NCBI GenBank assembly: GCA_013214025.1
Contig: JABSRN010000057.1
Coordinates: forward strand, 16,773 to 80,772
Length of the DNA: 64,000 nucleotides
From: Polyangiaceae bacterium
Lineage (GTDB): Bacteria > Myxococcota_A > Polyangia > Polyangiales > Polyangiaceae
Direction: 5' to 3'
Made by a program: the position numbers and the translations under genes. The notes under the pieces were generated by a model, which did no database searches, was not told where the DNA came from, and saw only the letters and a program-made list of their open reading frames with translations. This document shows, in pieces, positions 1-8,768 of the stretch. Positions within the stretch are counted from its first letter, which is position 1. Every line of letters begins with the position of its first letter.

Positions 1-2
1 TG

Positions 3-338
3 CTCACCTACGCCGCATTGCTTCGTAGCTATCTCGAAAGCTACCGAATCGCCGCCCGCGGCATCGGAGCCCTCCTAGACGAAGCGCTGAGCGAAAAGGA
101 TCTCGTGAAGAAGTCGCTCGCCACCGGAAACCGAATGTACCTTTCTGGTGAGCTCGAGCGCCCCGAGGCGGTGAGTAAATCCGCGATCAGTAACGGCTTC
201 GCATCGCTGCTGGACATGGGATATCTCGAAAAAGAAGACGACATGCTGCGTCTTTCTCCAGACTTTGCTAACCCCGAAGCGGTGAGGGTCATCGAAAACT
301 CGATCGGCGCGTTCCTCGACCGCGAGGTGCATGGCTGA
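3..338 (+). CDS. plsB: Glycerol-3-phosphate acyltransferase (PlsB-like), C-terminal end only
   Basis: The reading frame is open from the first bases of the window, so the gene begins upstream and only about 111 residues are visible. The readable part starts LTYAALLRSYLESYRIAARG and later has EAVSKSAISNGFASLLDMGYL, which I recognise as the C-terminal helical part of bacterial PlsB/GPAT proteins (a 'LESY' helix, then a segment that scans 'EAVSK...N...L'). PlsB acylates glycerol-3-phosphate at sn-1 in phospholipid synthesis at the inner membrane. The acyltransferase motifs (HX4D and others) are outside the window, so activity cannot be judged. Its stop overlaps the next start by 8 bp, suggesting co-translation with the murein endopeptidase gene. 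Family assignment rests on pattern memory of the C-terminal region only. Confidence 0.62.
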   Translation, partial: LTYAALLRSYLESYRIAARGIGALLDEALSEKDLVKKSLATGNRMYLSGELERPEAVSKSAISNGFASLLDMGYLEKEDDMLRLSPDFANPEAVRVIENSIGAFLDREVHG

Positions 339-1254
339 TCCACAGAAACTACGGGAACGCCCCCCCTTCCCTGCTTTTTTCGCGCTGACCGTCGGTTTAC
401 TCGCCGAGACGTCGGGCTGTGTGTCCGCGCCATCCCCGCTAACACCCCATGCCTCCGGCTCCGTGGGGGTGCCCCACGCCGGCGTGCAAACTGATGCTGT
501 GGAATTGAAGAAAGGTCGCTCCTTCCTCCGATTTCGACCCCACAGCCGAAACTACTGGGGGCGGCCGGGATTGGTACGGGCCCTTCAGGAGGCGACAGCT
601 GCGGTGGACAAGAGCATTCCCGGAGGCAAACCGCTGCTCATCGGAGATCTCTCGGCCCGATACGGCGGAAAAATTCGCGGTCACCACTCTCACCGCACCG
701 GTCGCGACGTCGATCTGCTTTGGTACGTCACCACACCTTCCGGAGTTCCGCAGAACAACCCAGGCTTCATTCGGATCGGTAGCGACGGCTTTGCCCGCGT
801 TCAAGAAACCGGGGAGTTCCTACGGATCGACGTAGAGCGGCAGTGGCTCCTCGTCCGAGAGCTCATGTTATCGCCCCACATCCGAGTGCAATGGATGTTC
901 TGTAGTCGAGACGTGGAGGCAGTGCTCATCGAATACGCCCGCGCTCGAGGGGAACCGGATCAGCTGGTGTGGCACGCGGAATCGGTACTACTGCAGCCCG
1001 GCGACAGCTTGCCCCACGATGATCACATTCACTTGCGAATCGCTTGTAGTCAGGACGAGTCGGTACGGGGCTGTGCCGGCGGCGGTCCCTACTGGCCGTG
1101 GCTACCCGAATTGCCTCGGCTCGGCGCACTCGATGACAGCCTGCTGACGGAAATTGCGACGGATGATCCCCTCGACACAGTAATGGACGAAAGCCCGAAT
1201 CCGTCCGTTACTCGCGGCGCGGTATCGCGAGCCCAGCCACCAGCGGAGGGTTAA
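331..1254 (+). CDS. Penicillin-insensitive murein endopeptidase (MepA/M74-like), exported
   Basis: A 307-residue protein expected to cleave peptide cross-links in peptidoglycan in the periplasm. The N-terminus has a hydrophobic stretch (AFFALTVGLLAETSGC, residues ~11-30) that could be a signal peptide or a weak lipobox at Cys30. The M74 zinc site is visible: GHHSHRTGRDVDL (about residues 117-130, matching the family's HxxHxxGxDVD) and DHIHLRI (about residues 233-239) with the second conserved His pair. Cys residues around VQWMFCSRD and IACSQD match the disulfide-bearing region of MepA homologues. ATG at 331 overlaps the upstream stop by 8 bp and the next gene starts 4 bp after its stop, so the three genes are probably one operon. 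The tail beyond ~270 is polar and not conserved-looking. Confidence 0.82.
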   Translation: MADPQKLRERPPFPAFFALTVGLLAETSGCVSAPSPLTPHASGSVGVPHAGVQTDAVELKKGRSFLRFRPHSRNYWGRPGLVRALQEATAAVDKSIPGGKPLLIGDLSARYGGKIRGHHSHRTGRDVDLLWYVTTPSGVPQNNPGFIRIGSDGFARVQETGEFLRIDVERQWLLVRELMLSPHIRVQWMFCSRDVEAVLIEYARARGEPDQLVWHAESVLLQPGDSLPHDDHIHLRIACSQDESVRGCAGGGPYWPWLPELPRLGALDDSLLTEIATDDPLDTVMDESPNPSVTRGAVSRAQPPAEG

Positions 1255-1258
1255 GACA

Positions 1259-2233
1259 ATGGGCAGCGCTCAGAGCCGCCGCATCACCCCAGGCGCCAAT
1301 CCAACGAAGCGCAAAAACGCGACCAAGAAAAACGCGACCAAGAAAGCGCGACCCCGCAATCCAGCGACTCAAGGTACGCCCGTCGCTCCAGCGAAAATCA
1401 TCCAAGGGGACTGCTTGGACCACCTATCCCGGCTTGCAAAGCACGCCGACCGGTTTGATCTGGTCTACGTCGACCCTCCCTTCAACACGGGCTTCGCCCA
1501 CTCGGCCAGAAAAAAACGAGGCGCCCGCGCCCAAGGCGAGACCGCCTACGACGATTCCTGGGGAGGCCTCAATAATTTTCTCGACATGCTGCGTCCGCGC
1601 GTCACCGCCATGCGAACCGTAATGAGTGACGTCGGAAGCCTGTGGCTGCATCTCGATCACCGCGCCATTCACGATACCAAGATCATTCTGGACGACGTGT
1701 TCGGGGCCGCACACTTTCGGGGAGAAATCATCTGGGTCCCCGGCAATGGCTCGCGCAGACGGAGCGGTCCGGGGGTCACCCACCAAACGATCTTGATCTA
1801 CAGCAAGACACTCGAAATGATTTGGAACGGCGACGATCCCGCCCTGCGCGAGCCCTTTGCCGCAACAAGTTTGCGAACCCATTTTCGCAAGAAGGACGAG
1901 GACGGTCGCCAGTACCGAGACCGCACCATCAACGGCAAGACCTATCGCTACTACGCAGACGAGGGTCGGCGTCTAGGCAGCGTCTGGAGTGACTGTCCGG
2001 CCATGAACGCCAACACTCCCCTCTCCGACGAGACCACGGGCTATCCGACCCAGAAGCCGGAAGCGCTGCTGGAACGAATTATTTTGGCGTCTTCCCTGGT
2101 AGGCAGCCGGGTGCTGGATCCCATGTGCGGCTCGGGCACGACTATCGCTGTCGCGGCCCGACTCGGTCGGCCCGCGGTGGGAATGGATCGCAGCGCCACC
2201 GCATGCCGCATTGCGAGAAAACGGATCCGATAG
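1259..2233 (+). CDS. Site-specific DNA methyltransferase, beta class (amino-MTase), solitary
   Basis: A 324-residue S-adenosylmethionine-dependent DNA methyltransferase. Motif IV, DLVYVDPPFNTG (about residues 68-79), comes before motif I, DPMCGSGTTIAVAARLG (about residues 286-302). This order defines the beta class (N6-adenine or N4-cytosine), and DPPF favours N6-adenine. The segment between (about 160-240) would hold target recognition. The first ~45 residues are a Lys/Ala/Asn-rich tail containing a repeated KKNAT unit, like histone-H1-type tails seen in some GC-rich bacteria; it may add non-specific DNA binding. GGAGG about 10 nt upstream supports the ATG at 1259. No endonuclease gene lies next to it, so it looks like an orphan methylase with an epigenetic or protective role rather than half of a restriction system. 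Confidence 0.86.
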   Translation: MGSAQSRRITPGANPTKRKNATKKNATKKARPRNPATQGTPVAPAKIIQGDCLDHLSRLAKHADRFDLVYVDPPFNTGFAHSARKKRGARAQGETAYDDSWGGLNNFLDMLRPRVTAMRTVMSDVGSLWLHLDHRAIHDTKIILDDVFGAAHFRGEIIWVPGNGSRRRSGPGVTHQTILIYSKTLEMIWNGDDPALREPFAATSLRTHFRKKDEDGRQYRDRTINGKTYRYYADEGRRLGSVWSDCPAMNANTPLSDETTGYPTQKPEALLERIILASSLVGSRVLDPMCGSGTTIAVAARLGRPAVGMDRSATACRIARKRIR

Positions 2234-2455
2234 ATTCGCGTGAGGGCTGCCATTCGCCCCCTCATCGCCCCCGCATCACTACGCACAACGGGTGCGACAC
2301 TCCCGCCGCCAAGTCCAATAAACCCGGAAGGCTGGCACCCGGTGCACTATCCCAAACTGGCACCATGGCCGTTGATCCGTTAACTTGAAAAAGCCCCTGA
2401 CTCTCATGAGGCCGGTCCGGCATCCTCACGATTCTTGTCGCCCAAGGAACCCAAC

Positions 2456-3595
2456 ATGCTGTCATTCAATCTCACCGAAGAACAACAAGCACTCGTCGAC
2501 GTCGCCAAACGCTTCGCCAAAGAGCGCATGATGCCAGTGGCGGCCGAATGCGATCGAGACGCCCGGTTTCCGCGGGACGTGTTCGACGAGGGTTGGAAGA
2601 TCGGTCTGGTGAATCTTACGATCCCCGAGGAGTACGGCGGCGCGGGTGCGGGCGAGCTGGAGAATGCGCTAATCGCCGAACAGCTCGCCTACGGCTGCAC
2701 GGGAATTCAAACCAGTATGCTCACCAATACCTTGGCGATGACTCCCATCAAGCTGGGCGGCAACGAACAGCAAAAGAAAAAATACCTCGGCATGCTCACG
2801 GCGGACTCGATCCTGGCGAGCTATTGCACCACCGAGCCCAGCGCCGGTTCGGATGTCGCGGGCATTCAAACCCGCTTCGAAGACAAGGGGGATTGCTACA
2901 TCCTCAACGGTGAAAAATGCTGGATCACGAACGCCAGCTTCTCGAGTTTCTTCGTAATCTTCGCAACCAGTGATCCGAACCTACGCCACAAAGGCATCGC
3001 AGCCTTCATCGTGGACCGGGACTCGGATGGCCTACGTATCGGAAAACACGAGGACAAGATGGGACAACGCGCCAGCGATACCGCTGCCGTCCACCTCGAA
3101 GAGGTTCGGGTTCCCAAAGAGAATATGCTCGCTCCGCCGGGCAAGGGTTTCCGGCTAGCGATGGAGACCTTCAATCAAACGCGCCCAGACATCGGAGCGA
3201 TGGCGACAGGCCTGATGCAACGTTGCCTGGACGAGTCCGTCGCGTACGCCAAGCAGCGGAAAACTTTTGGTGTGCCCATCGCCGAGCACCAGATGGTGCA
3301 AGCGATGATCGCCGAAATGGCGATTCGTACGGAAGGGACTCGCCTACTGTACCAAAAGGCCGCGTGGAATCTCGACAACGGAGTGCGCGATCCTATCGTG
3401 TCCTCCTACGCAAAAGCCTACGGCGCCGACAGCGCGATGGCGACCGCGACCGACGCCGTGCAGGTGTTCGGAGGGAACGGCTACGTCAAAGACTACCCCG
3501 TCGAAAAGTTGATGCGCGACGCGAAGATCCTACAGATCTACGAGGGCACCAGTCAGATCCAGCGCATCGTCATCGCTCGCTCGCTGCTCAAGTAA
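2456..3595 (+). CDS. Acyl-CoA dehydrogenase
   Basis: A 379-residue FAD-dependent acyl-CoA dehydrogenase (fatty-acid or branched-chain beta-oxidation), of the usual length for the family. Visible signatures: N-terminal helical domain beginning LTEEQQALVD; the FAD/substrate strand YCTTEPSAGSDVAG (family AxTEPxAGSD); WITNAS; the C-terminal helical domain with QVFGGNGYVKDYPVEKLMRDAKI; and LQIYEGTSQIQR, where the Glu is the catalytic base in medium- and short-chain enzymes. I chose the ATG at 2456 because AAGGA lies 8 nt upstream; a longer form from TTG at 2435 is possible. No ETF or thiolase genes are adjacent. Which acyl-CoA it uses cannot be read from sequence alone. Confidence 0.92.
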   Translation: MLSFNLTEEQQALVDVAKRFAKERMMPVAAECDRDARFPRDVFDEGWKIGLVNLTIPEEYGGAGAGELENALIAEQLAYGCTGIQTSMLTNTLAMTPIKLGGNEQQKKKYLGMLTADSILASYCTTEPSAGSDVAGIQTRFEDKGDCYILNGEKCWITNASFSSFFVIFATSDPNLRHKGIAAFIVDRDSDGLRIGKHEDKMGQRASDTAAVHLEEVRVPKENMLAPPGKGFRLAMETFNQTRPDIGAMATGLMQRCLDESVAYAKQRKTFGVPIAEHQMVQAMIAEMAIRTEGTRLLYQKAAWNLDNGVRDPIVSSYAKAYGADSAMATATDAVQVFGGNGYVKDYPVEKLMRDAKILQIYEGTSQIQRIVIARSLLK

Positions 3596-3661
3596 ACGCG
3601 AGTCCCGAGTGCAGGCTCGTTCCGCTAACTATTCGCCAACTCCTTCGGAGCCACTGATAGC

Positions 3662-5224
3662 TCAGGCTCCTGGAATGAATAACAGGAAGGACTGGGATCG
3701 CGGACGACCGGCGGCGTGTTCATAGAAGGCGTCCAGAGCAACCACCAAGGTGGATGAGAAGGACGCCTGGGGACTATAGAAGGGCGACCGGCGAGAGCCA
3801 TCGGGGGCCAGCTGATTGGTCACGTTGGAGTAGCCCAAAGAGATTCCATATAGGGGCGAGGCCATAAAGGTCAGACCGCCAGAGATCCCCGACACATACA
3901 AAGCATTCGTCGGAGAGTCCCCGCGGCTAGCCTGCACGCAGCCGGTATCGATGACGACATCGCATTCCGACTCGGTGAAACCGCCCGTCGCCAGCCGACT
4001 GGTGGTGTAGCTCACAGCCCAGTAAAATTCCGGACCGTCGAAATGCTTCACACCGTAGGCAAAGGCTCCCCCGTTGACCAGATCCTGGGTGAAGGAACCT
4101 CCGAGCTGGTCCGACATCGCGGAATTTGAATTCGCAGCGGTTCGGGGACGACTGAGTTGCCCACTGACGGCCTCCGTCGCTCGGCTGAAAGTATGATCCC
4201 AACGTGCCGATAAACCGACCGCGATGCTGTCGAACCAAACATCCGAAGACGTGACGCCCAAGGGCTGGATGACGGACAAACGTGGGGAGCTGACTAAGTA
4301 AATACCCCGATGGCGACTGTTTGCCGACGCCGGCGCGAGCACCGTAAAATTGGCAAAGAAGGCAGTGCGGGCGTGCTTGCCAAAAAGCTCCACGGTCCGG
4401 CGCCCGGCGAGCGATAACGAGGGATCGCGAAACAGCATTTCGCGCTGTCGATTGGTGGTGTCACTGTTCGACAGCTCAACATCGTAGCCGAGGCGGGAGG
4501 CCACCCGGACACTGACGTCCTTGGTGCTGTAGAGGTAGGCGTTCAAGAGGAGGCTGTAACCATGTGAGTACACCTCGTGGCTATCACTCAGATTGTTCCG
4601 ACCGATCCCAACTGCCGTGGTGGTGACGGACTGATCCAAAACGAAATTCGTGCCTCTCCACCAAACCCAGGGGGACGTACCTTTTGAGTTCGGGTCGGTT
4701 GCCATACCAAACGGTGAGTCCGATATTCCAGTTGGCGCGTCAGATTGGTCTATCTCACTGGGCGCGTTCGCGTCGGACGGAGCCGCGCCGGCTGCCGCGG
4801 CACTCGGCGATGCGGCACTCGGCGATGCGGCACTGCGCGCGTCTGCGTCCGCGCCCGCCCCCGAGCCCTGCGTCTGTGGAGCAGCTGGCTCCGTCTCTGG
4901 ATCGGTCGCGACTGGCGACTGTTCACCAGCTGCTGCTGCCGTAGACTCCGAATCGGTTGCTGACGCCTCGGGAGTCGTCTCAGGCGCTGGATCCGGCGCC
5001 TGTTCCGGTACAGCGGGCTCAGAGGGAGCCTCTGCCGGCCGCGTCTCCTTCGGCGCAGCGGTGGATTTAGGAGCCAGGCGTCCGACGCCCGGCGCGTCCT
5101 CGGTTTGAGCCGCCACCGCAGTGCTTAGCAATACGGTGCCCGCCAATGCCGTACCCAACAGTAAGGCTGAGCCCCCCCAGAGTGCCCGGCAAGGGCTCCC
5201 GACGTGACTGCCCGGTCTCCGCAC
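3662..5224 (-). CDS. Predicted outer-membrane beta-barrel protein with Pro/Ala/Glu-rich spacer, function unknown
   Basis: A 520-residue protein starting at a GTG. Residues ~1-40 form a signal peptide with a long hydrophobic core ending near AVAAQ. Residues ~45-165 are low complexity, rich in Pro, Ala, Glu, Ser and Thr, including a short tandem repeat (SAASP units; DNA repeat of 15 bp near 4796-4834). From ~170 the sequence alternates aromatic and polar strands (for example YSHGYSLLLNAYLYS, VSVRVASRLGYDVEL, DSIAVGLSARWDHTFS, SFSSTLVVALDAFYE) as in outer-membrane barrels. I recognise no family. The spacer could cross the peptidoglycan layer. It stands alone, convergent with the acyl-CoA dehydrogenase and downstream of arfB. 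The barrel is an inference from strand periodicity. Confidence 0.7.
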   Translation of the reverse strand: MRRPGSHVGSPCRALWGGSALLLGTALAGTVLLSTAVAAQTEDAPGVGRLAPKSTAAPKETRPAEAPSEPAVPEQAPDPAPETTPEASATDSESTAAAAGEQSPVATDPETEPAAPQTQGSGAGADADARSAASPSAASPSAAAAGAAPSDANAPSEIDQSDAPTGISDSPFGMATDPNSKGTSPWVWWRGTNFVLDQSVTTTAVGIGRNNLSDSHEVYSHGYSLLLNAYLYSTKDVSVRVASRLGYDVELSNSDTTNRQREMLFRDPSLSLAGRRTVELFGKHARTAFFANFTVLAPASANSRHRGIYLVSSPRLSVIQPLGVTSSDVWFDSIAVGLSARWDHTFSRATEAVSGQLSRPRTAANSNSAMSDQLGGSFTQDLVNGGAFAYGVKHFDGPEFYWAVSYTTSRLATGGFTESECDVVIDTGCVQASRGDSPTNALYVSGISGGLTFMASPLYGISLGYSNVTNQLAPDGSRRSPFYSPQASFSSTLVVALDAFYEHAAGRPRSQSFLLFIPGA

Positions 5225-5317
5225 GGCCCGACCTTATCAGTCCCGCGCGCCCGCGTCATAGAGCCGCCGCACGCGATGTTTCGCCACTCGGTGGAGGGGC
5301 CGCCTATCAGACGAGTC

Positions 5318-5740
5318 TCAGTCGCCGCGGTAACGCCGATCGCGCTTTTTCTCAGAAGTCTTCCGTTTGGAGTCCATTCGCCGGCGTTTCGCCGCCCGCG
5401 AAGGTTTCGTGGCCACCCGCCGCTTCGGCGCCGGCAATGATGCGGCAACGATTTGTCGCATGCGTTCGCGAGCTATATCGAGATTTCTCGCCTGGTGGCG
5501 GGTCTCTTCACAGCTCACTAGCAGTCGCCCGTCAGCGTCCAATCGATTGGCCACCGCATCCGCCAGGCGGCGACGAGCCGCGTCGCTCATACCGACGATC
5601 TTGCTCATGCTCAGCGACAACACGACCTTGGTCGCGACCTTGTTCACGTTTTGCCCCCCCGGTCCCTGAGCGCGCACGGCACGCCACGAGATGGCGTCAG
5701 CAGGGATGGTCACCCTAGGGCTAACGACGATGGGGTCCAT
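5318..5740 (-). CDS. arfB: Alternative ribosome-rescue factor B (peptidyl-tRNA hydrolase, RF-1 domain)
   Basis: A 140-residue protein, the same length as E. coli ArfB/YaeJ. The catalytic GGQ loop is present in RAVRAQGPGGQNVNKVATKV (about residues 24-43), followed by the family strand/helix region VSCEETRHQARNLDIARERM. The C-terminal ~35 residues are strongly basic (KRRVATKPSRAAKRRRMDSKRK), matching the tail that enters the empty mRNA channel of stalled ribosomes. It hydrolyses peptidyl-tRNA on non-stop complexes. Standalone gene; the 140 bp before it carries no obvious consensus promoter. Confidence 0.93.
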   Translation of the reverse strand: MDPIVVSPRVTIPADAISWRAVRAQGPGGQNVNKVATKVVLSLSMSKIVGMSDAARRRLADAVANRLDADGRLLVSCEETRHQARNLDIARERMRQIVAASLPAPKRRVATKPSRAAKRRRMDSKRKTSEKKRDRRYRGD

Positions 5741-5881
5741 CCCGCGTCTATAGGGTAAAAGTCGCCGCGCCGCCGGGAAAACGTCCAGCTGGCCGGCACT
5801 CTCGCCGCACCCGCAGGCTCTCGCCGCGGCTTTGAAGGCAGCCCCCTGGCACCCCGTAGCCGTTCCGTGATCTGCCCAATA

Positions 5882-7483
5882 CTAGCGGTAGGGGTTCGAG
5901 AGATCGAGATCGAGCTTCTTCTTCGGCTTTCGCTTAGGCGGATCCGCTCTGAGAATCACCTTCGCGGGAGAGGAGGATTTTTTCGCTTTGGGCTCTGGCT
6001 TCAGCTTTCGTGTCGACCTACGGGAAGCGGGTCGCTGGGTGGGTCGCTGGGTGGGTCGCTGCCGTACCGCGGGGGCCGGCTCATCGAGAACGACGAGCGG
6101 AAGTTTATCCAAACTCTCCACCGACAAGGTCTGGGTCGGCTCAGCCGTCACGCCGTCCGCCGACGGCAATGAGTCTAAATCGATAGGGGCCGTAGCCTCA
6201 GTGGTCACCGGAGAGGCTGTGGCCGGGGCCTTGCCCTTGTCATCCCCGGAAAACAGAATCGCCGATCCGAGTAGCACCGTGAGGGCCGCGATGCCGCCAG
6301 CCATCAATAGCGGACGAGCTGAGATACCCGCAGGCCCCGATGGCTGAGACAACTCGGCTGCAGCGATGGGTGCAGCCGTTCCCGCTGGGGTGGTACTGCC
6401 GTGGGTACGGACAGAGCTGACTTCCGGCGGAATACTGGCCGTCGCGTCATCGCCGTTCGCCGCGTCTATGGCAGGCTCAATTTCCGGCGAGCGAAGGCGA
6501 GCTTGCACCTGGGCTTGAAACGCTTTGACCTCATCGCCGAAGAGATTCTGAACGAAGGCCGCCACCTCTTTGGTCGTCGCCACCTCCTGGAGTCCGCAGC
6601 TCTTTTCTATTGCAACGCCGAACGCTGAACAGGTCGCGTAGCGCTCCGCGGCACCGCGTTGCAGCGAGCCCATGACCGCGTCACCCAAGGGACGACTGAT
6701 CTTCGGATTCACGTCGCAGATGTGGGGTATTTCCAGCGACAACACCGTGCTCAGGGTTTCCGCTTCGGTCTCGCGGCGAAACAAGCGCTTACCTGACAGG
6801 GCTTCCCACAACACGATGCCCGCAGCGAAGACATCAGCGCGACGGTCCAGACCCGGCTCCGCCCGAGCCTGCTCTGGCGCCATGTACGCCATCTTGCCCT
6901 TGAGCTGGCCACTCTTGGTTGAGTTGAGGCGAGTGGACGCCCGCGCCACACCAAAATCTGCGATGCGGGCAACGCCATCCATGCCAATCAGAATATTTTG
7001 CGGCGATACGTCGCGGTGGACAAGCTGTACCAGCGCGCCCTCCTCGTCCTTGAGCTCATGAGCGGCATGCAGCCCTTCGAGAACATCCACCATGATTCGC
7101 AAGGCAATGGGAGCCGGCATTCCCGAGGACTTGCCCCAGGTCCGACCCAAGAGCTTTGACAAGGTGTCACCCTCGACGTACTCCATCACCAGGTAGTATC
7201 CAGCTTGGCTCGCCCCTACCTCTTGGATCGCCACCACGTTGGGATGATGGATGCGCGCTACCAGACGCGCCTCATCCAGGAACATCTGGACGAACTGCTC
7301 TTCGTTTTCCAGGTGCTGATGGAGACGCTTGATCGCCACTAGGCGCTGAAATCCGCCCACCCCACCGAGGCTGGCCAGGAACACTGTCGCCATGCCGCCT
7401 GAGGCGATCTCAGAGACCAAGCGATAGCGATCGATCTTTCGGGGGCCGCGATAGCCGGCGTCGATGAAGCGAGGACCCGCCAC
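5882..7483 (-). CDS. Membrane-anchored Ser/Thr protein kinase (PknB-like)
   Basis: A 533-residue kinase. The N-terminal kinase domain (~18-285) is intact: Gly-rich loop IASGGMATVF, VAIKRL with the ATP-binding Lys, HRDVSPQNIL catalytic loop, DFGVAR, and MAPEQ in the activation segment. After a linker, one transmembrane helix (LLMAGGIAALTVLLGSAILF, about residues 392-412) leads to a short outside/periplasmic tail with a TQRP repeat (12-bp tandem repeat near 6028-6061) and Lys-rich KPKKKL clusters. The GTG start overlaps the stop of the upstream TPR gene by one base (TAGTG), so translation is coupled and the two proteins are probably made together. Myxobacteria carry very many such kinases; the substrate is unknown. 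The basic tail lacks recognisable PASTA repeats. Confidence 0.93.
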   Translation of the reverse strand: MAGPRFIDAGYRGPRKIDRYRLVSEIASGGMATVFLASLGGVGGFQRLVAIKRLHQHLENEEQFVQMFLDEARLVARIHHPNVVAIQEVGASQAGYYLVMEYVEGDTLSKLLGRTWGKSSGMPAPIALRIMVDVLEGLHAAHELKDEEGALVQLVHRDVSPQNILIGMDGVARIADFGVARASTRLNSTKSGQLKGKMAYMAPEQARAEPGLDRRADVFAAGIVLWEALSGKRLFRRETEAETLSTVLSLEIPHICDVNPKISRPLGDAVMGSLQRGAAERYATCSAFGVAIEKSCGLQEVATTKEVAAFVQNLFGDEVKAFQAQVQARLRSPEIEPAIDAANGDDATASIPPEVSSVRTHGSTTPAGTAAPIAAAELSQPSGPAGISARPLLMAGGIAALTVLLGSAILFSGDDKGKAPATASPVTTEATAPIDLDSLPSADGVTAEPTQTLSVESLDKLPLVVLDEPAPAVRQRPTQRPTQRPASRRSTRKLKPEPKAKKSSSPAKVILRADPPKRKPKKKLDLDLSNPYR

Positions 7484-8517
7484 TAGAAACTCGTCACCAC
7501 GCCAATTTGCCCGCCGTCACCGACTGACACCACATACGGGCGCACACTACGGCTAACACTGGCCGATTCTGGCTGCCCTTCGGCACCCCAGTCCGTCAGA
7601 AATAACCCGATGACAGCAGTCGCGATGCCCGCACCCGCGGTGACCCCGAACAGGATGTTGGTTCGCTGCTGACTGGCGAGGCCATCTTGATAAAGCTGAC
7701 AATCTTCGCCCTGCCCGACGCAACCGTCGCGAACAGCGTCTGCGCCAGGATTACTTTGAGTATCGAAAGCACTGACGACGGAAACGCCAGCGAGCACGCC
7801 AGTCAAGCCACTGGCAATCCAAAACAGTACCGGGGAGGTGCCGTCTGATTCATCCAACACCACTTCGGATTCCGTCCCCGATGTCTCTTCTTCTGCTGGC
7901 TCGTCGAGCTCCTGCTCGGCTTGGGCGTCCGGAGAATCGAAGCGGATCTTCTTGCGTCGGCCCTGTCGTGCTCTAAATCTCGACGACTCGCCGTTACTGT
8001 CACCGTCGGCCCAGCTAACCTGCATTCCGTGTGGTCCCGGATGCACGTACACTGTCCGCACGGTGGCGGCCGCTCCCGGAAGCAGACGGCCGTCGAGCAA
8101 CAGCGTGCAGGGCTCACTGCATTTCACCTCGGCTCGACCCAGGCTCTTTTTGGCCTCTTTCACGATCTTTCGGGCCAGCCGTCGGAGCTTCTTGTCCCCC
8201 GGATGCCGTTGCAGCGCGAGAGCCGAAAGAGTCGCGGCTCGGTCCAGCTGCTCCGCGGCCTGCCGAGCTTGAATCGCCAATAACAGGACCCGCGCGTTGG
8301 GCGCCAAGGCATCGGCCCGCTCGAAATGCTCGGCGGCAACGATCACTCGCTCCTCCATAAAGGCATCACGGCCCTTGATGAACTCGTTCTCAGCCTGTTT
8401 GGTGTCGGAAGCAGACGTGGCCGAAGCCAGCGAGGCAAACGCCGTCACGGAAGCGAGAATTATCCCGCAAGCCCACCCCTGCGGACGCAACGTTGTTCTT
8501 TTATTCCCCCTGCTCAT
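7483..8517 (-). CDS. Exported TPR-type protein with two C-terminal membrane helices, kinase partner
   Basis: About 344 residues from the ATG at 8517 (GGGAG about 11 nt upstream); a GTG at 8541 would add 8 residues. Signal-like hydrophobic N-terminus (CGIILASVTAFASLASATSA), then helical repeats resembling TPRs (AAEHFERADALAPNARVLLLAIQARQAAEQLDRA...), a small beta segment with paired Cys (VKCSEPCTLLLDG...VYVHPGPHGMQV) resembling a PEGA-type domain, an acidic Glu/Ser linker, and two hydrophobic helices near residues 240-260 and 300-320. The arrangement TPR-PEGA-membrane next to a kinase is common in myxobacteria. It probably forms a cell-envelope partner for the coupled kinase. No catalytic motif is seen. 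Confidence 0.75.
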   Translation of the reverse strand: MSRGNKRTTLRPQGWACGIILASVTAFASLASATSASDTKQAENEFIKGRDAFMEERVIVAAEHFERADALAPNARVLLLAIQARQAAEQLDRAATLSALALQRHPGDKKLRRLARKIVKEAKKSLGRAEVKCSEPCTLLLDGRLLPGAAATVRTVYVHPGPHGMQVSWADGDSNGESSRFRARQGRRKKIRFDSPDAQAEQELDEPAEEETSGTESEVVLDESDGTSPVLFWIASGLTGVLAGVSVVSAFDTQSNPGADAVRDGCVGQGEDCQLYQDGLASQQRTNILFGVTAGAGIATAVIGLFLTDWGAEGQPESASVSRSVRPYVVSVGDGGQIGVVTSF

Positions 8518-8691
8518 GGCTGTTCTTGCTCCCGGCAACACGAAGCTGCCCAGATCGTGACTAGTTTAGGCGATTCCGACTGCAAAAGGCTCGATTTTGA
8601 GCACTAACAGCTGGAGTTATGACGCCAACGGGGGGGTTCCTTGGACCCGACGGCGCGAGTCTCGGTCCCGACATGTAGGCGAATGTGCGCG

Positions 8692-8697
8692 ATTATA
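8692..8697 (-). promoter_or_regulatory. Possible -10 element for the TPR/kinase operon
   Basis: On the minus strand the hexamer reads TATAAT, an exact match to the sigma-70 -10 consensus, in an otherwise GC-rich gap. It lies about 175 bp before the ATG at 8517. The -35 region is poor: GCGACA starts about 21 bp upstream of it and a better TTGACT is 31 bp away, both outside normal spacing. The hexamer alone is weak evidence. Confidence 0.3.
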
Positions 8698-8768
8698 GGC
8701 GTGGTGAGCGGCGGCTGATGTCGCTCTTAGTCAACTTGGCGAACGTCAAACGCGTCTGCTGACGCCGT

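Noticed and set aside
1259..2233. Restriction-modification system
   Set aside because: Only the methyltransferase is present. Its neighbours are a murein endopeptidase and an acyl-CoA dehydrogenase, with no endonuclease or specificity subunit.
2332..2364. Two TGGCACC words before the acyl-CoA dehydrogenase gene, looking like sigma-54 (-24/-12) promoters
   Set aside because: Neither has the GG-N10-GC spacing (the first is N8, the second lacks GC at -12), so I treat them as a direct repeat only.
4650..5108. Long plus-strand Ala/Ser-rich reading frame opposite the outer-membrane protein gene
   Set aside because: It mirrors the low-complexity Pro/Ala/Glu spacer of the minus-strand gene and has no independent protein features.
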